DNA of 64,000 bases from Ambrosia x helenae. Taxonomy: Eukaryota > Streptophyta > Magnoliopsida > Asterales > Asteraceae. The position numbers were made by a program, and so were the translations under genes. This document shows, one piece after another, positions 47,758-59,500 of this stretch; positions within the stretch are counted from its first letter, which is position 1; each line of letters starts with the position of its first letter. Location: contig CM061229.1 in the NCBI GenBank assembly GCA_030844895.1, positions 122,153,682 to 122,217,681 of the forward strand. Direction: 5' to 3'. The notes beneath the pieces were generated by a model. The model had not been told where the DNA came from. It saw only the letters and a list, made by a program, of their open reading frames with translations, and ran no database searches.

Positions 47758-49770
47758 TTACTTTTTGTAGGCATAAAACCTAATGTGTGTTGCAAGATCC
47801 TCTAGAAACCAATTCATAGTTGGCAACCCTTCAAGATTATTAGTAGCTACACCCAACAGCACTTGACAAGTAATTAAAGCTAGGTTGTTCCTACACTTTG
47901 CTTCTTTTTCCTCACCATGAACATCTTTATTTGGGCTAAATTTCTCAGTGAACTCTTTAATGACAGCTGCTGCAACATTCATACTTGCTTGTTCATTTGG
48001 TGAACCAACATTTGAACTTGAATTGCTATGCACATCAAAATGATGGAAAAGAAAAATCAATAGCAAAAAATCTATGTGCTGCAGTGAAAACGTGAGCTAT
48101 CATGGCAAAAGTTTTTCTATTAGAGAATGCAACTAGCTTTTGATAGTTATATTCAACCGCCGATAACCCAAATTGACAAATAACATGCTTCACTACGTTC
48201 TCTTTCCCCACCTTTCAGTCACAAAGAAACCTTCACTTGCTTCAAGATTAGATTGAGGCTTCCCTTGTTTTTCAAACATAATAGTCCATTTCGAAGAGCC
48301 TTTAAGAGTTTGTATCACTATAGACCCAAAGTTCAGGTTATAGCTGTTTTGAAACTTGTTTTTCCTATACTTGAACATCAATTTGCCTAGCCAAAAATTG
48401 TGACAACCTTCCATATGGTGCTGAAATATTCTGGTTTAAGATAAGCGAAACCATCCTCAATGTTTAACTTCTTGTCCTCGTGTTTTAGACCATCATTTTT
48501 TATCTTCTTTAAACTCCAATCAATAGAAACTACTCTTGCAACAAGTTTCCTGGATGTTGCACTTTTTCCACACTCGTTTAACGCCAAAACAACTGTAAAA
48601 GAATCAGGTTTTAACACTATAACTGGGGCTACTTTATTCAGAATTCCAACTTGTATGTTTGAACCCACTTTTTTCTGTAAAAAGCCAAAACCACATATAT
48701 TTCTGGAAGACGTCTTCAGCCTCGACACTACTGCAGATCTGAACCCACTTTTTCTTCCATTTCCAACCGGTATCCTTCCAACTTACTTGTTTCTTCTTCC
48801 ATGAACCAATTTCCTTAGTTGAACCCATTACTCCAATTTGTATGTGTGACTTGTGATGGCTCTCTTCCTCAAAACATACCCTTTGACTACTCCATTTGTA
48901 ATGATCTTTCCACATCAACACCATCATAGTAATACCGAGAACATCATTATGCTGAACCATTTCTAAATCATGATTCAAATACTCTGGTGTGGGACCTGTT
49001 TTGTTCCATTCTTCCTATTTTGGCGAATAACGTCGCCGACCCAATTTCCATTCAAAACTTTCAACAGCTACCGAATGAGCAACATTAGCAACATTTTCAT
49101 ATCTATTTTCTTGTTGTGCCAATATAGTTTTGAACTTCCATAATCTGGATTTCTATTTATGAAACATATACACCCATGACTTCGACTTGACAATATTTTG
49201 ATCATCACATGAATCTTGATCAATGGTTTCGTGAATCACATTTCTGTTCTTGAATCCGTTTCTAGATTCAACAATACCTTGAATCTCAACTTCACTAAGG
49301 TCATTATTAGAATTCACAAGAAAAATCATCACAAACACTCACCAATTGATTAAAATACCAATTTCATCTTGAACATTCTCATGTGTCTCTTGATTCTTAT
49401 TACCGTTTTCGTTTGCAAAATCACCATTACATAGTTCTTCAGTCTCAAATGGAACATCTTGACTTAAAGAACCCTTTTCCTATTTATTTTCTTTTGAATT
49501 TCTACTAAAACCTGAATCCTCATCAATAGAATCTTGAATCTCAACCCTATTTTCAGATTCATCAATGGGTTGAATATCAAGTTCGTTACATTCAGAATTT
49601 TTACCAGACATTTCATCAAACACATTAGATGCAGTCTTATTATCATTTTCATTAGTTCTTGACTCTTCATCTATAACTAGTTCTTGAATTTCCTTCCCAT
49701 TTTCTTATTCAATAGGTGTTTGAATCTCATCCTTGATTCCGAATACATCCCCAACCCTTTCTTGAATCTC
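47758..49770 (-). pseudogene. Broken downstream coding region of the Copia-like element
   Basis: Successive minus-strand stretches read like one decayed protein region. An acidic, Glu/Asn-rich part (about 49153-49770) is followed by a part with VLKPDSFTVVLALNECGKSA and EDGFAYLKPEYFSTIW (48387-48728). A segment continuing GKLMFKYRKNK follows in another frame, and a last part has AAAVIKEFTEKFSP and LPTMNWFLEDL, ending at 47758. Stops and frame changes separate them. I recognise no known domain, and no reverse transcriptase, integrase or protease motif. Confidence 0.5.
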
Positions 49771-49774
49771 ATTA

Positions 49775-51887
49775 CTAAAAAATTCTTGTCTCATTCATTA
49801 CAAAATTACCAGGATATTGAAAAGTAAGATCACTTACGTCCAAGTTATTTGATGGACCAGTTGAGATTTCTTGATTTGAAGAACACCAATTCCTAACCAT
49901 TTGATCCATTAACGCATTCAGTTCTGCCAATTGTTGTTCTTGTCTTTCCGACATAGCCATCCATTGTCACACCCCAACCGATGGCGGAATACATCGGGGC
50001 GAGACTTGGGATAGATTGTTCAAAGACTTCATGACGTTAGTTATGACAATATAGACTAAAGATAAAATTTCGTTCATAGCATTTCATTGTCTAAAAGTAA
50101 ACAGAATACAAATTGTCTCATAGAAGGGAAAATACAACATCAAAACATAGAAAAATTAAACTAGTTTTAAGTTTCTAGTCCAATCCTAAGTAGTTTTCTT
50201 GATAATCCTGCATTAAACATTTCCTGCAACATGTATAAAATATCCGTCAACACATAAAGCATTGGTGAGCATACTAGTTTTGAGTCTAAGTACATAGTAT
50301 AAGAGGGGGACAAGTATGAATTCACCTTTGGGTGCATGTTGAGGCCCAAAGGATAAATAATAAAAGGGGGACAAGTATGAACTCACCTTTGGGTGCGTTT
50401 TGATAGAGTTCCAAAAAGTAAGTCTTGGAAGATTAAGCTTTAGCTCCGATTAATTAGAATTAAGAATAGAGGGTCTTAGGTTCGGGTTTAGGTTATAGGT
50501 TCAAGAGAATCATGCAATCATTTTAGGCAAACCAAAACACAAATTGCCTTTAAGGCAATCCGGATGGTCATGAGAATAAGTTAGATCAAGCACAAAATCA
50601 TCATAGATGATTCGGATGGTATAAGGTTCGGAATGTGAATCCGATTGATATGTTCATGTCATAACCACTTCGCTTATGGGATAAACGTGGGTTTTGGACA
50701 CGGGATTTCCCCTTTCTAGTGTGGATTAATCCATGGCACAAGAAGGGTCAAGAGAGTTGATAAGGTAGGGTGTAACCACAAACCTTCCAAAAGATTATTA
50801 ATAGGATAATAAGTTAGAAGATTGAAAGTAAGTTTATAATAATACATAGTATAACCAAGAAGTTTTAGGTAAAGTTTGGTGACTCTTTTGGATGAGCCTT
50901 GGCTCTCCTTGGTCAACCAATACCATAGCACAAATCCCTCTAACATTAGATTGTTAGTAGACTTGGTTGGTTTCTTTACAACAAACATCTTAGGACATAA
51001 AAACAAATCAGAAGACAAACACCTTTGGGACCTCTTGTAGGTGCTCTACCCTTATCACACTTCTGTGGATAAATATGGGGAAGATCCTAGAGGCTTCTCC
51101 AAGGAGTTTTGGATAGAAAAGAGAAGGAAAAACGGAAAAGAAATGAAGGTTTGAGCTTAGAAACTTACTGATGTGTTTTCAGAAAGTTTGCTCAAAACTT
51201 TGAAGATTAGAGAGTGTTTTTAGAGAGATTAAGGATGAACAAGAGGTTAAGAGGTGGAGAGGAGTTGTATTTATAGGTGAGGTGGGTTGGTTGGGTGTTT
51301 AATGCAGTAATTAGGGTGGTTGGGAAGTGTTTAGGTGAGATAAATGGGTGTAATTACGAGTTGGTTCAAGTGCTGCCAAAAAGGTCTCGTCGTGCTGCGT
51401 GACGGGAAATCAGAATCTGGTCACGCGACGCGACCAGGTGTTTAGGCCCAAAAAATGTTTTTTTTGGTTGGGCTTGGCCCAACAGACTTGGTTTTGGACG
51501 TGCTTTTGGGTTAAAACTTAGCGTTTGAGCCCATTTTGACATGTTTTTGAGTTGGGCTTGATTTCCACATTATATGGGTTCGTTTATGCTTCGGTTTAGT
51601 GTTAGAACTCGATTTTTCAAGCGTAAATGCAACATGTTTATTTTAAATAGTCTACACAAGGTTGTTTATGAATATAAATATTTGACTAAAAGTTTTCCAT
51701 TGATCATAAGCTCGATATTACAAGGGGGTAAAATGGAAAATTACAAGAGTATAGGGACTAGAATTGAAATGCAAAAAAAGTACGAATGTTACATCCATCT
51801 TTCTAAAATCTCTCCTTGATTTCGTACCAATAGATGTAGTCTCTCTTCATGATTGTTCATTGCAGTTTCAGTTTCTTGATCAGTCAT
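49775..51887 (-). pseudogene. Gag-like coiled-coil ORF cut by the solo LTR
   Basis: From ATG 51887 the protein starts MTDQETETAMNNHEERLHLL and runs to ILERW at 51794. There the solo LTR interrupts it, and it resumes at 49964 with MAMSERQEQQLAELNALMDQ, ending near 49775. Removing the LTR and one TSD copy rejoins the frame exactly. Heptad-like leucines and high Gln/Glu suggest a coiled coil, as at the start of gag-type proteins. Family not recognised. Confidence 0.55.
49965..51793 (+). mobile_element. Solo LTR, 1.83 kb, 5-bp TSD
   Basis: Starts TGTCACACCCC, ends GAATGTTACA (TG...CA) and is flanked by TCCAT on both sides (49960-49964 and 51794-51798). There is no internal domain, so it is the product of LTR-LTR recombination. 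The length, and phrases such as GCGACGCGACC near 51425, recall long plant Gypsy (Tekay/Del-like) LTRs; this is inference. It sits in the gag-like frame of the Copia-like element. Confidence 0.87.
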
Positions 51888-52173
51888 TATTGATGTTGTT
51901 TGTTGAATTGTTGATGCTAATATCACCGGCCTATTGAAGAAGATGGAATGAAGGTTTAATGGAGTGGTTTGATAAAAAATAATCAAACCAGGGTTAAGAA
52001 ATGAAACCGAGCATAAGAACAATTGATCAAGAAATGGATCAATCGATGAACAGAAGGAAATTGAAGGAAGAAGATTACGATGTAGAAGAATGGAATCTGA
52101 CTGAGAACTGATTAATACTTGTTGTAGTTGTAGCCCTAACCCAAGGTCAGAGGAAAGATAGCTCTGATACCAT

Positions 52174-52386
52174 TGATATGGATCAACTTGGTAATCAAGA
52201 AACTAAAGAGTGAAAGATAGGAGAGGGAGAAAGAAACACAGAGAAGAGGGAGATAACTCTCTAAATCATTCACTGCCGTTCTCATTCATCTCAAGGTTAT
52301 TTAAGTACAATTAGACATGTTTACAATAACTCCCTATACTATTATACAATTACACTATAAGTCCCTATACTATTATGACCATAACA
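52174..52386 (-). repeat. 5' LTR of the Copia-like element
   Basis: Direct repeat of 46923-47133 with about a dozen or so differences. The PBS lies at about 52160-52173 on the minus strand. Confidence 0.87.
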
Positions 52387-52391
52387 GGGTG

Positions 52392-53561
52392 TTAATCGTT
52401 AAGATGAGATGAATTGTGAAAATATGTTGAGTTGGTGACTTGTGGTTGAAGCAAGTAAAAGTATTATAGAGCCATGTGGTGTGTGATGTGATTCAAAAAG
52501 TGCATATCATTCGATATTAATATATTTAGCTATTTTAATCATGTAAATGGGCACCTCCCAAATTGTTGGAATATCAAGTTAATTATAGGTAACATGTAAA
52601 ATGAAAAGATATACAAATAATGATAATTTAAATAAAATTAATTGACCCGACCCAAACAAAGAGAGTGCTGGTCTCGTCATAACCTTAAGTTCATCAAAGC
52701 TGATCCTTGTCCATGCCTGCAATCATTTTCTGACACTATGCAATTGCGCAGTCCTCCAATCGCCGCAAAACCTTATGCAACTCATCTGCCAAGATCAACT
52801 CATTTTAGTCGATATCAAAAACAGAAAATAGGTCCTTCAGATTCTCCAGCAGAATCACGGACAACATCCATATCCTTGATCATGTCCTCTGACTCACGGA
52901 CAACGTCCACAGTCTGTGATTATTGATCCAAGGTCCTAGTACTAGATCCGTAGACGAGTTGCAAGAGCTCCTACATGATACCACCAATGACTTGTTGCTG
53001 TTGTGGCTGCTAAAGCTTGTCTTTCTAGTGACACATGCTTTTGTTTTTTCTAGCGACGCAAACGTTTTACCCATGAATGCCACATTGGCAAGTCTGATTT
53101 AAGTTCAACGTATGTGAAAGATGAAAAGTAAACCGATGGAAGTGGAATTTGTAACACCAAACCTTTTTATATTTCAACCAGTAAATGCCACATCGACACG
53201 ACATGTTTATACACTTGATCAAAGGGAACTTGTAACAGGTAAGCCAAAAACATTGTTCAAGTTTTTAACTGTTTGGTGAAATGCAAAACCATTGGATACA
53301 TCAGACGACTAGATTGTTTATTACAGTAACTGCAATGCCTTTAAGCCCTGTGGTTTTCAATAAAAATAACACAACCACATAGGCCAAACATCTGGAGAAA
53401 CAAATACCTCCAACGTCCCGCATGGAAATGGGGAAAGATTAAAAAAAAAAACCCAATACCTACCACCCATATTCATAGGTTGAAGAGAAAGAGTAACACG
53501 TCTACGATATACAATTTACACTTTATACCACTCCAACAAATACACGTTTCATGCTTATTCT
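52392..53561. other. Intergenic, 3' side of VAC14
   Basis: No separate gene supported. The last few hundred bases before 53562 probably include the 3' UTR of the minus-strand VAC14 gene. Confidence 0.45.
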
Positions 53562-56500
53562 TCATAGATGTAGTTGTCCTGGACCCTTTCGAGATGATCT
53601 TGAAGGAGGCCTGTTAATCTCTGGCACACCCCTCACTTCTTCTGTGTTTTGGCCCTCCTGCACAGACATATCACATAAGTAGCGGTGTAAACACTCGAAA
53701 TCGACTCTCTAAAAGCTCAAATCAACTTAAGTTAAATGAGGCCGAGCCTATACTAGAGATCATTCAATAGACGGGCCTATTATTTCTAACATATATATTT
53801 ATATAAAAATTATATAAAAATAATGATAAAAGTAATTAAATAATGTATATTGTGTTGTATATAAAAAACATAATACAAAAATAACTATAAAAAATAAGAT
53901 AACTAAATGATTATTTTATTTAAATTTTTTTTTGTAGCAAGTTTTCAAGGAAAAATGGAGAAGAAAGAAAACCTTCGAGGAAACGGGAATGTTGCGGGAC
54001 AGTGCTTGTGATTTTGATTGTAGGTGATGCTGCTGTTGCATCTGTTGAAATCGTAGCAACCAATATGCAAAATCTATTCCATTCTCCTCGTTCATGTTAC
54101 CATCTTCTGAGACATGATTCGGTTGCTCCTTGTTGAAGGAATATGAAGGTACTGTCTTTAAACGAGTCCTTAAAATCTTAAAGGCAGCACTTTGCTAAAA
54201 AATCAGTAGCACCAAGAGTAGAGATCAGATAAAGTGGCGTTATAGATCCAGTTTTGTGTTGAATTTACTGATAAAACTAACCTGAGGAAGTAGCATAAGA
54301 AGACCATAAAGAGCTTTTAACAACAGTATATATCTTCCAGGTTCAAGAAGCTGCATGTAAGAAAAAAACTAAATTAGTCCAGCAAACACCCAAACAAAGC
54401 TCATGAGTGTTTGTTTCTACATTTAATAATCAGCAAACAAAGCACCTGTAGCCTAAGATAAGCAAAAGTTGGAGTCTCCAAGAGGTGAATCAGTTTGTCC
54501 AGCTGGACTAAAATCTGACATTAATATCTTCCTCCGTTAGAGATTGAATTACTGCACTTGCATGTTGGTAAGCCTGTAAAAAAACAAATATAATAATAAT
54601 AATAAAGGATAACAAAAATAATAATTAATAATAATAATACGTGAGAAGAGGTTTTTATTTAACACGAATGGTATTCAGGCAGGTTATCATACAAAAAAAA
54701 AAATTAAAGGGCTTGCCTGTGCTAATAAGCAGAGACTTATTATGGCCATTGATGAATGGCTCCATGAGGGATATAGTGAAAGAAAGAAGTCTTTCCCAGT
54801 AGCACTAACAAGAGATAGTTTCAAAAGATTTCGTAGGTCAGATAACTCCGAAGACGTAAGCAGAATCAGATTTAATGCCTGAAATATAAAACAAAACACA
54901 GATAAGTTCCCAAAAAAAAAAGAAGCTGCAGATGAATAATTGTTCTTTGTCAAGTTAACATGGTATATATGTGTATAAATATCATTTTACCAGTGTTATA
55001 TACTTATATTTATATAAGAATATAACAGATGATAAGAACCTGAACCATAGTGGATGCAAAATCCAGGTCTGCTTCCCCCTCAAGAATCTTAGAGAGCTCC
55101 CGATAAACTCTTTCAGCATTTAAAAGCACACAAAGTCTGCGAATAATTAAAGCACCTCGCCTGAAAGGGCAAAACATAAAAGGACAGCAAAGAAATCCAT
55201 CAAGAAATGAAAAGAAAAATCAGAAAAAGTAGATACATATATTTTATTAACATACCTTTCCAGGAGAGAGTGATCCGTCCGGAACTTATGAACTAAGAAA
55301 ACAAGAAGCTGTCCAAAGTTATACTGGTCTTTCGCTATGGCGGCATGCACCTCAAGCACAAGGAGCACTACCTATAGAAGCACAGTTAAAGATAACTCTA
55401 TCAGAACTGGCAGGTAAGTAAGTACTCCCTCTGTTTATACAAATATAATTTTAGGGGGTAGGTAATCACAAACACACAAGCAGATGTGAATTGTGATGAA
55501 TACGTAACAAATATAATTTCCAGGGTGTGGGGTAATAACAAATAAACTCAAAGAAGCCAGAAAAAAAAAAAAAAAAAAAAAGATTACCTGATCAGAGGGA
55601 TCTGATAGGGACTTCAGAAGTGTGTCAAAGATATCATCAGAAAAGTGAGGACCTGTTTAACACATGAGATCAGATATGAACTTGTTTCCTTATATATTAA
55701 GATCCCTAAAGTCGATATGTATTAAGACCAAAGACCACACATTAACCTAATGTAAATCGATCATTTATCGAGTCCATAACACCAAGAGCCTAAAATAGAT
55801 GTAAGACAGTATATAGGATTTACCTTTTTGTTGTGGAAAATACTAAACGTTGGAAATCAGGCCCCAAAAACAACACTCGATGACTCGAACAATCGATTTG
55901 TAAACAAACCAGATCACGACTTATCTTTACATTGAATAAACTTGCAAAGACTCTATACATCAAATATATAACCCTAGCCATCTATTTATACTAACATTCT
56001 AACTTAACTCACCAAGACACCCAATTAGACTCAAACTAGGAAACCAAATAAACCTTAATAAAACATCAAAATAAACTAATCCTATCTTTTGACTCTTTTA
56101 TGGTTCGGCCCCTTTAACTTTCTTGATTGAACTGACTAGGATTAACTTCCAATACTCCTCCTTAATCCTAATTATATCATGCTTCTCTTGCTCCCTTCCC
56201 CAATCGGACCACACAGGTCATGATCGTTCTTGCTTCTTTTCTTGTTTGCTTTCTTGACGTTTCTTGCTATCGATCTTGCTTTTTTCTTGATGTTCTTGCT
56301 TTCGTTCTTGCTATCGTTCTCTTGCTTTAGCCGGAAATTGTGAATCTTGCTGTTTTCTTGCTGCTTTGTGATGCTAATAAAAAACCAAGTCGGTTGCTGA
56401 ACAGATTTTCTGGCTTCTTCTTGTTGCTTCCGATCAGCCTGCTGTTGCTGATCTGATTTCTTGCTACTTCTTGCAACTGAACGTGCTTCTCTTATCAAAC

Positions 56501-59500
56501 GAAAAACATCACTAACCTTGATTTTCGACTGGCTTTCGATCACTTGCTGTTTGCTGATGCTTCACATGGAAACAAATGTACTTATCGATTCGCCCGCTTG
56601 CCTGCTTATCTTCGACAGTTCTTGCCGCCTCCAATTGCCGACCTTTTCTCTTATCAGCCACGCACTAAAGCAGCTGCTCCTCTTCTCGAAAAATCGACTC
56701 TTAAAACCTCCAAGATCTGATACCGATTGTCGGAAATCAGGCCCAATATACAACACTCGAACAATCGGTTTTGTGATCAAACCAAGATCACGACTCTTTC
56801 TTTTTATTGAACAAACTTGCAAAGACTCGATACATTAGATAAGTAACCCTAGCCATCTATTTATACTAAAAATCTAACTTGCTCACCAAGACGCTTGATT
56901 AGAGACTCAAATTAGGAAACCAAATAGACCTTAGTTAAAAACCAAAATAAATGGTTTGGCCCCTTTACTTTCTTGATTGGACTAATTAGGAATAACTTCC
57001 AATAAATACAAGCTGTTTTAATCTTCAGATATAATTTATATAGACTCAAAGTCAAGGAACCGGAAACAGCTAAAAATTGAGTGCTGGTACAAGACATACA
57101 TTGATTAGACAATAGACTCCTTCAGCACACACATACAACCTTTTTAGATGAGCTCAAACAGAAGCCCAAATTCTAAGAAAAAAAACGCTACTGATCCATT
57201 TATTCCATTAGACATCTAAATATATCTTTTTTTGTCTTGTACAGGATGAACACATGAAGATAATGAATATTTGATCTTGTCCTAGAACTAAGATGAAGGA
57301 TATCACATAATAGAGAATGATATGTCCTATATTGAGAAATCTATTATTGGTATATCCTGCATTGAGAATCACTATGCACACATATAAAATTTGCCGGCTA
57401 GTGCAAACCCAATTCCAATTTCCAAATCCATCTTATTTTCTAAAATACAGAAAAAATGAACTGAATATAAACTCTCATTATGGGCAAACTAAATGAATAT
57501 AAAATCAATACCAAAATGGTAACACGCGTCAAAATAATGATAATTAAATGTTACCTCTGTACGATGTCTATTTAAAAGGGTTGAAATCCAGTGCAATGAT
57601 TCAATTCGAGTAGCCTCGTGTTCACTTGATAACTGCCTGATAGATTGAAATAAAAAAATAATAGTCAAGACTCAAGACAATATATCCAGCACAAACAAGT
57701 AAATACATAAATATTCATCACCACACTGCAAACTAACCACAGCACCAATACAGTAATATTACTATGGTATTTGTTATTATGCTAATATAAAATGTTCTCA
57801 ATAACAAATTCTGTAAAGTGCTAAAGCCAACCTCCTTGCAATAGAGAGAATTGCTCCCACATCAAATCCTTCAGCAGGATCTGCCTGAATTGCACGAAGT
57901 TCTTCGTTTGTTTCACGCGCAACCTAATAATCATAACTCAGTATATTAAAAAAATATACAGAACAGAATATTGTACCGAATATATAGAAACCAATAAAAA
58001 TGTTAGGCAAAGGTTTTAGCACAAAAAACTTTCAAGACTGAAAAAAAGTAATACAAACTTACAACTCTTATTTTCTCTTCTCTGTCAGCTATGCAAGGTA
58101 AGATAGCTCCCAATATATCAGCATAATAAGGTACAAGCTGGTCTCCACCAAGTTTTACAAACTCATTTATCTGCACACGTAGTTTGCTTATCAAGCCTCA
58201 ACAAACATACAAAACAAATAACTCCATAAATCACTTAATAAAGTTCAACGTCAAGTCAAATATGATTATAAATTGAGATGATATCTTCAATTCTAACCCA
58301 TGTTATTGCTGTCCAACGAGTAAATTCATCTGGAGCAGCTGCTCTCTGAACAAGTATTTCAGCCATGCGACCATAGTCTACAGACTTCAAGAATACGATT
58401 GCTAGAGTCAGAAATATATAAATAAAAAATGAAAAATGCAAGTGTAAAATATATGAGAAGTAAACATTGATATGGTTTATTGGATCAGAGACTAGAAATC
58501 AAAATTTTCAATCTTTCATCATCAAGTACACACAGCACCACCAACTACCATTGGTGCAAACCGGTCATCATTTCCTTGACAAAACAGAAAGTAGTACAAT
58601 ATAAGACAAAAGATTTTCTATAGTAGCCTTACCGGAGAGTTCTTTATCTCTTGAAGGAACTCTGAAAGTGCTGAATCAGCTTGCTGCCTGATTTCAAGGC
58701 TGGAATCACTTAACATATTAAACAGACCTGGGATAACATCATGCCAGTGAAGTTCATAAAGGTCCGTCACAAAGAACAAGTGAAGTGAGAATTAGCAACC
58801 TATTGGTTTAAAGTAAAATCTCTTTACCATCAAGAAAATCTGGAAGAAAGCCCAGCATATCTATGTCTGGAACACTGTCCAATACCGTAATCCATCCCAC
58901 CAAAAACTGGCGGACATAAGGATTCAAGACATTCATTCGCTCTCTCAGCAGTGGTATAAATCCTCGATGCTGATATACAAAAGCATGAAACTAAATAAAA
59001 TTTCCAAACAATTTTAAAGTAGAACCGGACATAAAACCACAAATAGTCACCTGAACTGATCACTCTCCGTAACAATGTCCTGTATCCCAAAAAGTAAAAG
59101 AGCAAAATTCAGTAGTTAGAGCCACATAAGACATGGTCAGCAGTTATAACGTACGATGAGAACACTTGCCTTCACAAGTCTGTCTAAAAGATGTGCAGCA
59201 CTTTGTACATTGGGATCTGAGTCAGCTGAAAGCTTACACAATGCATCAAATATCTTGTTAAAGTGGAAAATGAACTCTCCTCTAACGACCTGAAAAAGGC
59301 ATGAGATTAGCTGAAATATCCTATTTCTGAAAAGCTTGACTGATGAAGTTCAAAATCATCCTCACCTTTGCAATGTTGTATAAAGCTTCACAAGCATAGT
59401 AACGAACTCTGCTATCTTGATCAGAAAAAGAGTTTATCACTGGTGGTAGAATTTGCTGGTAGATTTTTTTGAAAAAATAACAGAGAAAAGGAGAATTATT

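Larger units (their letters stand above)
46923..52386 (-). mobile_element. Non-autonomous Copia-like LTR element with unknown ORFs
   Basis: LTRs of 211-213 bp (46923-47133 and 52174-52386) start TGATATGGATCAA and end ATAACA, with 5-bp duplications GGGTG (46918-46922 and 52387-52391). On the minus strand the sequence after the 5' LTR is ATGGTATCAGAGCT, a classic initiator-tRNA-Met PBS, and GGGAGGGAGTAT precedes the 3' LTR as a polypurine tract. The interior has no protease, integrase or reverse transcriptase. Instead it encodes a coiled-coil gag-like start and further lineage-specific frames. A solo LTR and a foldback element are nested inside. Without them it is about 3.2 kb. Confidence 0.85.

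Noticed and set aside
56172..56543. 123-residue Gln/Lys/Ser-rich frame in the TRIM interior
   Set aside because: Low-complexity, no recognisable domain, and TRIM interiors are normally non-coding.
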